From positions 1-61,166 of the forward strand of contig CALKAM010000119.1 of NCBI GenBank assembly GCA_937983105.1: a stretch of DNA of 61,166 nt. The letters run 5' to 3'. Under the pieces are notes generated by a model. The model ran no database searches, was not told where the DNA came from, and was given only the letters and a program-made list of their open reading frames with translations. This DNA is from Planifilum sp021793745. GTDB taxonomy: Bacteria > Bacillota > Bacilli > Thermoactinomycetales > DSM-44946. Every line of letters begins with the position of its first letter. The first letter of the stretch is position 1. Below, piece by piece: positions 34,692-43,317 of this stretch. A program made the translations under genes and the position numbers.

Positions 34692-36059
34692 TTGCTGGAG
34701 ATCATCCAAAAAATTAATGAGTATGTATGGGGATGGCCCACCCTTGTCCTGCTGGTGGGAACAGGCATCTTCCTCTCCTTTCGGCTCGGATTTCTTCAGT
34801 TTTCCCAGCTTCCCTACGCCCTCAAACTGGCCTTCAGCCGGCACCAGGACAAGAAATCAAAGGGTGACATTTCCCACTTTTCCGCTCTGATGACCGCCCT
34901 GTCGGCGACCGTCGGGACCGGTAACATCGCCGGGGTGGCCACCGCCGTAACCCTTGGCGGACCGGGAGCCCTGCTGTGGATGTGGATCACCGCCATTTTC
35001 GGGATGGCCACCAAATACGCCGAAGCGATCCTCGCCGTCAAATACCGGGTCACCAACGAGCGGGGAGAGATGTCCGGCGGTCCAATGTATTATATCGAAC
35101 GCGGCCTCGGCATGAAATGGCTGGCTGTTTTGTTCGCCCTGTTCGGCTCCGTCGCCGCCTTCGGCATCGGCAATATGGTGCAATCCCATTCCGTCGCCTC
35201 CGCATTTGAGGAAACCTTCGGCATCACCCCCTGGATCTCCGGTCTGATCCTGGCCTTCTGTACCGCCCTGGTGCTCCTCGGAGGCATCCATTCAATCGGC
35301 CGGGTCTCCAACTACTTGGTTCCCTTCATGGCGATTTTCTACGTCTTGAGTGGACTGATCGTCATTTTGCTCAATCTGGATCAATTGCCGTCGGCCTTCG
35401 CGCTGATCTTCTCCGACGCCTTCACCGGTCAGGCCATGGCGGGGGGCGCCATCGGAACGGTGATCAAGATGGGTGTGGCCCGCGGACTCTTCTCCAACGA
35501 ATCGGGACTGGGATCCGCCCCCATCGCGGCGGCCGCAGCCAAGACCGACCACCCCGGCCGACAAGCCCTCGTGGCCATGACGGGCACCTTTCTGGATACC
35601 ATCATCGTCTGTACCTTTACGGGCTTGACCATCGTCATGACCGGTGCCTACCTGAAATACGAGCCGGGCGTGCTTGAAGGAGCCCAGGTAACGGTGGCCG
35701 CCTTCAACAGCGCTCTTCCGGTCGTGGGAGGACTGATCGTCACGATCGGGCTGATTCTGTTCGCCTACTCGACGGTGCTCGGCTGGTCCTACTACGGTGA
35801 AAAATGCTTCACCTACCTGTTCGGGGACCGCATGACCATTCCCTATCGCACCGCTTTTGTCGTCTTCATCTTTATCGGTTCCCTGCTGAAAATCGACCTG
35901 GTTTGGGAAGCGGCGGACATGATGAACGGGTTGATGGCCCTGCCCAACCTGATCGGTCTGTTGCTCCTCTCCGGCGTCGTCGTCTCGGAAACCCGCTCTT
36001 TCCGGGAATTTGTCAAAGCGGAGCGGCTGGAAAGTCAAAGGTCCTCTTCTGCCGGTTGA
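34692..36059 (+). CDS. Alanine/glycine:sodium symporter (AGCS family)
   Basis: A 455-residue transporter with about 11 membrane segments. SATVGTGNIAGVATAVTLGGPGA and GLFSNESGLGSAPIAAAAAKT are hallmark AGCS motifs. It imports small amino acids such as alanine or glycine with Na+. I prefer the TTG at 34692 after GAGGTGA; the GTG at 34683 lies inside that site. The gene is divergent from the AbrB-family gene. Confidence 0.9.
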   Translation: MLEIIQKINEYVWGWPTLVLLVGTGIFLSFRLGFLQFSQLPYALKLAFSRHQDKKSKGDISHFSALMTALSATVGTGNIAGVATAVTLGGPGALLWMWITAIFGMATKYAEAILAVKYRVTNERGEMSGGPMYYIERGLGMKWLAVLFALFGSVAAFGIGNMVQSHSVASAFEETFGITPWISGLILAFCTALVLLGGIHSIGRVSNYLVPFMAIFYVLSGLIVILLNLDQLPSAFALIFSDAFTGQAMAGGAIGTVIKMGVARGLFSNESGLGSAPIAAAAAKTDHPGRQALVAMTGTFLDTIIVCTFTGLTIVMTGAYLKYEPGVLEGAQVTVAAFNSALPVVGGLIVTIGLILFAYSTVLGWSYYGEKCFTYLFGDRMTIPYRTAFVVFIFIGSLLKIDLVWEAADMMNGLMALPNLIGLLLLSGVVVSETRSFREFVKAERLESQRSSSAG

Positions 36060-36077
36060 TCGAAAATCCCCAAAAAA

Positions 36078-36110
36078 ACCTCCCCTCTCCTTACCCGGGG
36101 GAGATATTTT
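36078..36110 (+). terminator. Probable terminator after the AGCS gene
   Basis: CTCCCC-type stem with GGGGGAG followed by ATATTTTA; imperfect T-run. Confidence 0.5.
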
Positions 36111-36446
36111 ATCGCGCCGGCGGTTTTCTTTTTGCCGGATCCAACGCGTCCCCCTCCAACCGACGAAGGAGAAAGGAGAATCCGAACAACACCAAGAGGG
36201 AAAATCCGCCCAGCGCCAAGAACCACCCGGTGAAACCGACGACGCTCACCCAGTAGGGAGCATCGACGTCGGAAACCACTCGGATCGAAAGCCCCCCTCC
36301 ACCCCGGACACCGGCGAAAGGTGCGCAGGGCTCCGTTCGAGGCTGAGGAGCAAGGCCAGGAGAAAGGAAAAGAGCACCCCCGCCAACATCATGAGACACC
36401 AGGGATGACGGTAAACCCCTTTTTTAAAGGGGAAAACCGGCCGCAC
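36109..36446 (-). pseudogene. Two-TM membrane protein gene broken by a frameshift
   Basis: Two overlapping minus-strand frames each encode half of a plausible protein. The first (from a GTG at 36446) has a membrane helix (MMLAGVLFSFLLALLLSLE) and then loses sense; the second supplies DVDAPYWVSVVGFTGWFL with a second helix and a charged end (LLRRLEGDALDP). They join if one G is added to a G6 run at 36292-36297. Frameshift, phase variation or a sequencing error are all possible. No family recognised. Confidence 0.5.
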
Positions 36447-36539
36447 TCCAATATATATTCAATTTTCGGGAAGGTTGCACAAATTTTTATCGCCTTAACA
36501 AAATGGGTGAAAGCCCGATCCTCGACTTGCAAAAAGAGT

Positions 36540-36619
36540 ACGGGACGAAGCGCCGGATGAAAAGGCACCTGCCGGACGGTACGATCCCCTGGCGCCTTTT
36601 CACCAGCCTTTCGTCCCGT
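36540..36619 (-). terminator. Long imperfect hairpin after the M29 aminopeptidase gene
   Basis: Outer arms ACGGGACGAA (36540-36549)/TTCGTCCCGT (36610-36619) and inner arms GAAAAGGC (36559-36566)/GCCTTTTC (36594-36601) make an 80-nt hairpin, followed on the minus strand by ACTCTTTTTG. It starts about 20 bp after the aminopeptidase stop. Could be a large terminator or a stable small RNA. Confidence 0.55.
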
Positions 36620-36637
36620 GATTCCGCAATCTCGCAA

Positions 36638-37759
36638 TTAACCCTTCAGATTTTCCGGATTGAGCGGTTCCAGATCCGGTACCACAAAGCGGCCATCCTT
36701 GCGGATCAGTTCCCCGTCGAACCAGATTTCGCCTCCGCCATACTCCGGCCGCTGGATGGACACCAGGTCCCAATGGATCGCCGACCGGTTGCCGTTGTTA
36801 CATTCTTCGTAGGCGGAACCGGGGGTGAAGTGGAAGCTACCAGCGATTTTCTCGTCGAAGAGCGTATCCTTCATCGGATGGAGGATGTAGGGGTTGAACC
36901 CCAGGCTGAACTCCCCGATATACCGGGCCCCCTCGTCGGTGTCCAGGATTTCGTTGAGCCGTTCGGTGTCGTTGGCTGTCGCATCCACGATTTTTCCATC
37001 GCGAAACTCGAAGCGGATATTCTCGAAGGTGGTTCCCTGGTAAACGCTGGCCGTGTTGAAGGTGATGACGCCGTTGACCGAATCCCGGACGGGCGCTGTA
37101 AACACTTCACCGTCGGGGATGTTCATCCGGCCGGCGCACTTGATGGCGGGAAGCCCCTTGATAGAGAAGGTGAGATCGGTTCCCGGGCCGACGATCCGCA
37201 CCTGATCCGTCCGCTCCATCCGTTCCACCAGCGGATCCATCGCCCGGTCCATTTTGACGTAATCCAGGGTGCACACATCAAAGTAAAAGTCCTCGAAGGC
37301 TTCCGTGCTCATTTGGGCCAGCTGGGCCATGGAAGCGTTGGGATAGCGCAGGACCACCCAGCGGGTGTGGTTGACCCGTTGCTCCTTGTGAACCGGCTTG
37401 TTGTACAGCTCCATCTGCAACCGCATTTTGTCCGCCGGCACATCGACGGTCTCGTTGATGTTGTGGCTGCCCCGGATCCCGATATAACAATCCATCTCCT
37501 TCATCCGCGCCAGATCAAACCGGGCCCACTGCTTCAAGTGTTCCTCGTCGGTGCCGAGCAGCAACGCCCGGGTCAGCGTGTGATCGTGCAGCTGCACGTG
37601 GGGATAGCCTCCCGCCGCGTAAATCTCCGACACCAAGGCCCGGGCCAGTTCGTGGCCGGCATTAAACACTTCGATCAATACCTGGTCGCCCTTCTGTACC
37701 TGGCACGAGTGATGGACCAACAGCTGGGCCAATTTTACAATTCTCGGATCGCGCATCAT
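36638..37759 (-). CDS. M29-family aminopeptidase (thermophilic aminopeptidase, AmpS/PepS type)
   Basis: A 373-residue metallo-aminopeptidase. The M29 signature residues are in GRMNIPDGEVFTAPVRDSVNG (Glu), IGEFSLGFNP (Glu) and FDEKIAGSFHFTPGSAYEECN (His/Asp), binding a two-cobalt or zinc centre. It removes N-terminal residues from peptides in the cytoplasm. Start chosen at 37759, after AGGGGG. The gene is followed by an unusual long hairpin. Confidence 0.92.
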   Translation of the reverse strand: MMRDPRIVKLAQLLVHHSCQVQKGDQVLIEVFNAGHELARALVSEIYAAGGYPHVQLHDHTLTRALLLGTDEEHLKQWARFDLARMKEMDCYIGIRGSHNINETVDVPADKMRLQMELYNKPVHKEQRVNHTRWVVLRYPNASMAQLAQMSTEAFEDFYFDVCTLDYVKMDRAMDPLVERMERTDQVRIVGPGTDLTFSIKGLPAIKCAGRMNIPDGEVFTAPVRDSVNGVITFNTASVYQGTTFENIRFEFRDGKIVDATANDTERLNEILDTDEGARYIGEFSLGFNPYILHPMKDTLFDEKIAGSFHFTPGSAYEECNNGNRSAIHWDLVSIQRPEYGGGEIWFDGELIRKDGRFVVPDLEPLNPENLKG

Positions 37760-37899
37760 CAGACCCCCTTGTGACAATTTCGCTGACTATTTTATCACGG
37801 GGAAAAGGGAATGCCTATCCAGGGAGGACGCGGGGAGTTCAAAGGGCGGAAAATGTGATATGCTTACCCTGTAAAAGACCCCCGAAAGGAGGACTAACC

Positions 37900-38397
37900 A
37901 TGTTTGTCCTTGAAAAGGCGGAAGGAAGCCGTGAAGAACGCTACGAGCACCTGCTGAAACAGGTCGACAGCCTCCTGGAAGGGGAACGGGATTGGGTGGC
38001 CAACCTGGCCAACGCCGCTTCCCTTCTGTACTTCTCCCTGGAACAGGTGAACTGGTGCGGTTTTTATCTGCTCAAGGGTGAGGAGCTCGTTCTGGGGCCG
38101 TTTATGGGAAAACCCGCCTGCGTCCGCATCCCCATGGGGAAAGGGGTTTGTGGAACCGCCGCGGCTGAGCGGGAGACCCAGGTGGTTCCCGATGTATTCC
38201 AATTTCCCGGACACATCGCCTGCGATGCCGACTCCCGATCCGAAATCGTCGTGCCGATGATGTCGGAGGGCCGCCTCCTCGGTGTGCTGGACATCGACAG
38301 TCCGGTAAAAAACCGGTTTGATCAAGTCGACCGAAAGTATCTGGAACAATTTGCCGACCGGATCATCCAACACGTGGACTGGAGCCCCCTGGCGTAA
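37900..38397 (+). CDS. Free methionine-(R)-sulfoxide reductase (GAF domain)
   Basis: A 165-residue single GAF domain. The three Cys of fRMsr are present with conserved spacing: Cys74 (KPACVRIPMG), Cys84 (GVCGTAA) and Cys108 (HIACDADS, the catalytic one in E. coli). SEIVVPM and GVLDIDSP complete the fold. It reduces free methionine-R-sulfoxide (B. subtilis YtsP group). GAAAGGAGG precedes the ATG. Confidence 0.93.
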   Translation: MFVLEKAEGSREERYEHLLKQVDSLLEGERDWVANLANAASLLYFSLEQVNWCGFYLLKGEELVLGPFMGKPACVRIPMGKGVCGTAAAERETQVVPDVFQFPGHIACDADSRSEIVVPMMSEGRLLGVLDIDSPVKNRFDQVDRKYLEQFADRIIQHVDWSPLA

Positions 38398-38432
38398 AAA
38401 AGCCCCTCCGCAAATCCCGGAGGGGCTTTTTC
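38395..38432. terminator. Bidirectional terminator
   Basis: AGCCCCTCCG/CGGAGGGGCT stem with A/T runs on both sides. Confidence 0.9.
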
Positions 38433-38513
38433 CTTCTGAGAGGTCCGGACGGGGAGAAAGGATCGGGGAGGGACGATTCCCGCCGAGGCCCGGCATCAGA
38501 GCCGGGACGACGG

Positions 38514-38942
38514 TTATTTGCCTCCGCCCGCATCGACATAGATGCGGTAAGCCCGCCGGATCTCTTCCTTCATCCATTCCGGAAAAGGCGCATCCTGCAA
38601 CCGGTCCATGGATACCCAATGGTAACTGATATGCTCCTTGCTCAGCTGAAGGGATCCGGTCGGCTGGTGACAGGCAAATTTGATGATGATCAAGTGTTTC
38701 TCCTCTTGAATCTCGTCGTAGATGTACGCCGGCCCGATCACCTTCACTTCCAGTCCGGTCTCCTCCCACACTTCCCGGGCCAGCGCATCCATCAGCGGTT
38801 CGGCGGGTTCCAATCCTCCTCCGGGAAAATCCCAGCCGTGATTATCACGGGCGCTCCGTTCAGCGGGGGATTTCCGAAGCACCAGGACGCGGTCTTCGTC
38901 GAAAATGATCGCCTTGGCAGCGATTTTATACGGCTTTTTCAA
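38514..38942 (-). CDS. Nudix hydrolase
   Basis: A 142-residue protein with a perfect Nudix box: G, five residues, E, seven residues, REVWEETGL (around residues 41-64). RKSPAERSARDNHGWDFPGGG precedes it. The family hydrolyses nucleoside diphosphates linked to other groups; the substrate is unknown. The preceding thioesterase gene lies 67 bp upstream on the same strand. Confidence 0.9.
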   Translation of the reverse strand: MKKPYKIAAKAIIFDEDRVLVLRKSPAERSARDNHGWDFPGGGLEPAEPLMDALAREVWEETGLEVKVIGPAYIYDEIQEEKHLIIIKFACHQPTGSLQLSKEHISYHWVSMDRLQDAPFPEWMKEEIRRAYRIYVDAGGGK

Positions 38943-39009
38943 GGATCTTAAAACGGCGGATCTCCCCCCTTTTCGGAAGAGGAAAGCTCCGTCTCCCCTC
39001 CCTTTTGTC

Positions 39010-39489
39010 TCACTTTTTCAACCGGTAAAAGGTCCCCGAGGCGGAGGCGATCAATTGCTTCTCCTCGTCCGTCACCTTGGTCTCCAGCACGACGATCGTT
39101 TTCCCTTTTTTGATGATGTGGGACTCGGCCGTCAGCCATCCCTGCCGGGCCGGAGACAGGAAATGAATGTTCAGGTCCAGGGTGACCGCTCCCCGCTCGA
39201 TCCCCATATCCTGGAACACCGTAGACCCCATGGCTGTGTCGATGAAGGTGGACGTCACCCCTCCGTGGAGGATTCCCAGGCGGTTCCGCAGTTCATCCGT
39301 CACCAACATGCGATGGATGTAGGCTCCGGTTTCCCGGTCCAGCCCGAGGGATTCAAAATGCATCATCTCCTCGACGTAGGCCAAGGGGCTGACCCGCGTC
39401 CGTTTCAGCGCCTGAACCAGCTTGTGAATGGTATAGATCTCGTTCTCGTTTAAATCCTGAAGTTCTCTCCACAACCTATCCAGCGTCAT
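39010..39489 (-). CDS. PaaI-type hotdog thioesterase
   Basis: A 159-residue hotdog protein with GILHGGVTSTFIDTAMG and DLNIHFLSPARQGWL. A helical N-terminal extension of about 50 residues precedes the fold, as in the other thioesterase of this window (33658-34137); the two are paralogues by layout although sequence similarity is moderate. It likely hydrolyses acyl-CoA and may share a transcript with the Nudix gene. Confidence 0.85.
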   Translation of the reverse strand: MTLDRLWRELQDLNENEIYTIHKLVQALKRTRVSPLAYVEEMMHFESLGLDRETGAYIHRMLVTDELRNRLGILHGGVTSTFIDTAMGSTVFQDMGIERGAVTLDLNIHFLSPARQGWLTAESHIIKKGKTIVVLETKVTDEEKQLIASASGTFYRLKK

Positions 39490-39826
39490 GTTCTCTTCCC
39501 ATCCATTTTGTCGTTTTTTTCCCCTTATTATCTTACCCGAAATTGTTCCCGGACGAAAGAGAGGGGATGTCAGGGAGACTCCGCTGCCGTCATCGACCGC
39601 CCGAGACCCCGATCGCCTCGCCTGTCATCGATGCGGCCGAATCGGAAACCCAACAAACGGCGCAGGACCACTTCCTCGGGCCGGTGACCACCGCGCCCGG
39701 CATCATCGCATGGGCGGTGATCCCCTCCCGCCGTCGTCATTTCCTATCTTGCCTTCATCGTCGGAAAAAATCCTCCGGCACCGTCCTCCCGAATCTTGCC
39801 CCCGTCAGGGCGGGACCAAGAGCGTC
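39490..39826. other. Intergenic region upstream of the DHA2 exporter
   Basis: About 340 bp without a convincing gene; open frames here have poor codon use and no ribosome sites. The promoter of the exporter lies at its right end. Confidence 0.5.
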
Positions 39827-39873
39827 TTGCCGAAGCGGACGCATAAAGACTAAGATAGAGATACGTGTCTTTA
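39827..39873 (+). promoter_or_regulatory. Promoter and candidate operator for the DHA2 exporter
   Basis: TTGCCG (39827-39832) and TAAGAT (39851-39856), 18-bp spacer. TAAAGAC (39844-39850) and GTCTTTA (39867-39873) form a dyad across the -10 and start point, as for a TetR-type repressor. Confidence 0.5.
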
Positions 39874-39908
39874 GCGTCAATGGATTGAAGCGAAAGGTGA
39901 GATGATCG

Positions 39909-41456
39909 ATGTCCGCCACAACAACAGACCATCCCTCCGCCATGAGTGCATCACGGCGGATCATCATCACGGCGGCCCTCATGGTGGCCATGTTTTTGGC
40001 GGCAGTGGAAGCCACCATCGTCAATGCGGCCATGCCCACCGTCGTATCCGCCCTGGGAGGGCTTTCATTGTACAGCTGGGTCTTTTCCGCCTTCATGCTG
40101 GCCAACACGACGACGGTGCCCATCTACGGCAAGTTGGCCGACCTGTACGGGCGCAAGCGGGTATTCATCATCGCCGTCCTGCTGTTTATAGGAGGTTCGG
40201 CCCTGTGCGGGCTTTCCCGATCGATGGAGCAATTGGTCTTCTTCCGGATCATCCAGGGGTTGGGGGCCGGAGGTGTGATGCCCGTGGCCCTGACCATCGT
40301 CGGGGACATTTATCCCTTCGAACAACGCGCCCGGATCCAGGGATGGTTTTCATCCGTGTGGGGACTGGCGGCGCTGATCGGCCCCTTTGTCGGCGGTTGG
40401 ACGATCGACCATTTCTCCTGGCGGTGGATCTTCTGGTTTAATCTTCCCTTCGGCCTGTTCGTCATCTCCATCATTATCGCCTTTCTCCCGAACCGGAAGG
40501 CGGACAAACGGCTCCGCATCGACATCGTGGGTGCCCTGCTGCTGATGGTGTCCGTTTTCACCTTTCTGTTCGCCACTCAACAGGTGGGCAGTCTGGGCTG
40601 GAACGCCCCGGCCGTGTGGTTGCTGCTGATCCTGGCCGCCCTTCTGCTCACGGCCTTTATCCTGTGGGAGCGGCGGGAAAGCCAACCCTTCCTCCCGGTG
40701 GAGCTGTTTAAAAATCGGATCATCTACTCCAGCAATTTGACGGCATTTCTCACGGGGATCGGCATGTTCGGAGCCATCTCCTTCGTTCCCCTGTTTGTCC
40801 AAAGCGTTCTGGGGAAAAGCGCCACCCTGGCCGGTCTGGCCATCACGCCGCAGGTGTTGGGGTGGAGCACCGCTTCCGTCGTGGCTGGACGGTGGATGCT
40901 GAGAAGCGGCTATCGCCCTCCCATTCTCGCCGGGGTATCGCTGATCAGTTCGGCGGCGGCCCTCTTTATCTGGATGGATGCGGAAACCCCCTATCTCCTG
41001 GTCCTGGGATCCATGTTCGTTCTCGGCCTGGGGCTGGGACTTTCGATGACCACCTATATCGTGGCGGTGCAGAACGCCGTGGATACGGACCGGCGCGGTG
41101 CGGCCACCTCGTCCCAAATGTTCGCCCGCACGCTGGGCGGTGCCGTCGGTGTCACGATCCTGGGCGCCGTGATGATCTCACAGCTCCGGAAACACATTGA
41201 TTCTTTCCTCGCCGATCGACAAGGCCAACTCGATCCGGAAACCATCCGACAACTGCAGGAAGCCCAGGGGATCACCCACCCGGAAGGCCTGGCTACCCTT
41301 CCCCCATCGGTGGCCGATCAGGTGAGCCAGTTTTTGGCCCTGTCCCTGGACACCACCTTTTTCACCGCTGCTGCCCTCAGCGTTCTGACCCTCGCCTCCG
41401 CCTATTTCCTGATCCCGGGCGGGAGCGCCCAATCCCTGGCTGCGGAAAAGGACTGA
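39909..41456 (+). CDS. DHA2-type MFS exporter (EmrB/QacA family)
   Basis: A 515-residue protein with about 14 membrane helices. VEATIVNAAMPTVVSALGG is the DHA2 motif D1, GKLADLYGRKR motif A, and GLAALIGPFVGGWTID motif C. It exports drugs or toxic metabolites with H+ exchange. A helical segment of about 50 residues (FLADRQGQLDPETIRQLQEA) precedes the last helix. A palindromic site in the promoter suggests repression, but the regulator is not nearby. Confidence 0.92.
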   Translation: MSATTTDHPSAMSASRRIIITAALMVAMFLAAVEATIVNAAMPTVVSALGGLSLYSWVFSAFMLANTTTVPIYGKLADLYGRKRVFIIAVLLFIGGSALCGLSRSMEQLVFFRIIQGLGAGGVMPVALTIVGDIYPFEQRARIQGWFSSVWGLAALIGPFVGGWTIDHFSWRWIFWFNLPFGLFVISIIIAFLPNRKADKRLRIDIVGALLLMVSVFTFLFATQQVGSLGWNAPAVWLLLILAALLLTAFILWERRESQPFLPVELFKNRIIYSSNLTAFLTGIGMFGAISFVPLFVQSVLGKSATLAGLAITPQVLGWSTASVVAGRWMLRSGYRPPILAGVSLISSAAALFIWMDAETPYLLVLGSMFVLGLGLGLSMTTYIVAVQNAVDTDRRGAATSSQMFARTLGGAVGVTILGAVMISQLRKHIDSFLADRQGQLDPETIRQLQEAQGITHPEGLATLPPSVADQVSQFLALSLDTTFFTAAALSVLTLASAYFLIPGGSAQSLAAEKD

Positions 41457-41489
41457 CCCGCAGCACGCCAATGAAATGGGGGGTACGGA

Positions 41490-42374
41490 ATGGACAACCT
41501 GACCCATGGTCTCCTAGGTTACGCCCTGTATTCGGCTACGGACACCAAGGACTTGAGCCGAAAGGAACGGATCGGATATGCCTCCGCCGCCGTCCTCGGC
41601 GCGGAAATTCCCGACATCGAGTCCTTTACCTCCTTCATCGGTGACGAAGCGTATCTCACGTGGCACCGCGCCTTCACCCACTCGTTCCTGTTTGCTCCGG
41701 TCATGGCGCTTGCCGCACTGGGAATCGTCGCTTTATTCAACCGCTCGGTCCGCTGGAAAAAGGCATACCTCCTGGCTTTGGCCGGGGTGGTCATCCACAT
41801 CTTGTTCGACCTGTTCAACAGTTGGGGAACGGGCATCTGGGAACCCTTCGACCGGGGACGGTACTCCCTCGGCATCCTGCCGATCGTCGATGCCGTTCTT
41901 CTCCTGATTCTCCTTGCCGCCTGGCTGACCCGCCGATTCATCTCCAGAACCAAGGCTTTTCGATGGGCATGGGTGGGCATCACCTGTTACGTGGCACTGC
42001 AGGGACTCCAGGCCGCCGTGGCGGTGGAGCGCATCCCCGACGGATACGACCGGGTGGCCACTTCCGCCCAGTTTGTGCCCACCCAGTTCCAGATCATCGT
42101 CCAGCGGGATGACCGTTTCGAATACTGGCGGACCGCAGCCTTCGCACCGCCGGTCAAGGAAAAGGTGATCCCCAATCACCGGCATCATCCCGCCGTCGCC
42201 GAGGCCCTCCAGGACCCGGAAGCCAAAGCCATCGCCCGCTTTGTCCCCTTCTACGGGGCGGCGGTGACCGAAAAGGGCGACGCTTACCGGGTGACGATTT
42301 ACGATCCGCGCTTCCGCCTCGTCCGTCCTTCCCTCCTCAGCAAAACGGTGACCATTCCCAAGGACGGAGGGTAA
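41490..42374 (+). CDS. YfhP-like membrane-bound metal-dependent hydrolase
   Basis: A 294-residue protein. MDNLTHGLLGYAL, WHRAFTHSF and ILFDLFNSWG carry the conserved His/Asp of the YdjM/YfhP family (LexA-regulated or phage-linked in some species). Four to five membrane helices occupy residues 60-175; the C-terminal 120 residues are soluble. It lies 33 bp after the exporter gene and is probably co-transcribed. Substrate unknown. Confidence 0.85.
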   Translation: MDNLTHGLLGYALYSATDTKDLSRKERIGYASAAVLGAEIPDIESFTSFIGDEAYLTWHRAFTHSFLFAPVMALAALGIVALFNRSVRWKKAYLLALAGVVIHILFDLFNSWGTGIWEPFDRGRYSLGILPIVDAVLLLILLAAWLTRRFISRTKAFRWAWVGITCYVALQGLQAAVAVERIPDGYDRVATSAQFVPTQFQIIVQRDDRFEYWRTAAFAPPVKEKVIPNHRHHPAVAEALQDPEAKAIARFVPFYGAAVTEKGDAYRVTIYDPRFRLVRPSLLSKTVTIPKDGG

Positions 42375-42406
42375 AAAAGGGGGGCCGCCCCCCGGGCGGC
42401 CCCCGA
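42374..42406 (-). terminator. Terminator between converging genes
   Basis: GGGGGCCGCC/GGCGGCCCCC stem with CCCCG loop; TTTTTT follows on the minus strand. Confidence 0.85.
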
Positions 42407-42446
42407 TGACCGAAAAGAGTAATCAACCGCTCCTCCCCCGCATTGC

Positions 42447-43046
42447 TCAAACCGCCAAATGCTCCGTGATGTTCACCTTCTCCACGCGCCATTCATCCTT
42501 TCCGTGATCAAACACCAGGTGCGTCAGGCTGGTATTCTGCAGGCGGGACATGCCCGGTCCGTAGCGTCCCTGACTCACTCTGTCCAAGACCGCGTTGATG
42601 CTCCCCCCGTGGCTCACCGCCAAAATGCGGCCGCCCCGGTGCAGACGGACCAAATCCTCCAATTGATCCATCATGCGCTCCTGCAACTCGGCAAAGGATT
42701 CGGCTCCGTGCCGCCCCTCGGCAATCCGCTGGCGCCAGTCGGGAAAACGGGCAGCCACCTCCTCCTGCGTCAAACCCTCCCACTCCCCAACGGAGCGCTC
42801 CCGCAGTTTTTTCAGCGTCACGACGGAAAGGCCGTGTTTCTCCGCGATGATCTCCGCCGTCTGATACGCCCGTCGCAAATCGCTGGAATAAATCGCATCA
42901 AAAACCTCGGTTTTGAGACTTTCGGCCAGCCGCTCCGCCTGGATGAGACCTTCGGAGCTGAGGGGAATGTCCCGATGACCCTGAAACCGGCGTTCCCGGT
43001 TCCAGGCCGTTTCCCCATGGCGAACCAGATACACGTGGGTCTCCAC
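42447..43046 (-). CDS. Histidine phosphatase (phosphoglycerate mutase-like)
   Basis: A 199-residue protein with the catalytic YLVRHGETAWNRERRFQGH (RHG motif), a distal LRERSVGEWEGLT, and ILAVSHGGSINAVL. The broad-specificity PhoE/alpha-ribazole phosphatase/YhfR group is likely. A GTG at 43046 is chosen because GAGGAGGGA is 6 bp upstream. Confidence 0.88.
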   Translation of the reverse strand: METHVYLVRHGETAWNRERRFQGHRDIPLSSEGLIQAERLAESLKTEVFDAIYSSDLRRAYQTAEIIAEKHGLSVVTLKKLRERSVGEWEGLTQEEVAARFPDWRQRIAEGRHGAESFAELQERMMDQLEDLVRLHRGGRILAVSHGGSINAVLDRVSQGRYGPGMSRLQNTSLTHLVFDHGKDEWRVEKVNITEHLAV

Positions 43047-43265
43047 CGCTTCTCCCTCCTCTTTCTCCCCCGGGCCAAAGCCGCTTTCTCTCCCCATCCT
43101 ATGAAGGCGAAGGAATTACAATCCCATTTTACCACAGGGATCCGGGGAAACCCGTCTATCGCCCCTGTTCCATCTGTTCCAAGATAAAACAGTGATTTAA
43201 AACAGTTGTTCCGAAACATGACAGTTGAATTCGGGATCGCTTTTTACATCTGCTTATCAGAATAT

Positions 43266-43281
43266 TGACATGAATTTTGCA
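43266..43281 (+). promoter_or_regulatory. Candidate sigma-54 (SigL) promoter for the aco operon
   Basis: TGACAT-GAATT-TTGCA matches TGGCAC-N5-TTGCA in spacing and most bases, but the -24 GG is GA, a serious mismatch. B. subtilis acoABC uses sigma-54 with AcoR. The upstream stretch 43165-43225 contains repeated TGTTCC and ACAG half-sites that could be activator sites. Confidence 0.4.
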
Positions 43282-43317
43282 ATTGTTTCTGAAAAAACGA
43301 AAAGGAGGCATTCCACC

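Noticed and set aside
39543..39905. 120-codon plus-strand frame before the DHA2 exporter
   Set aside because: No ribosome site, atypical composition, and it runs through the exporter promoter.
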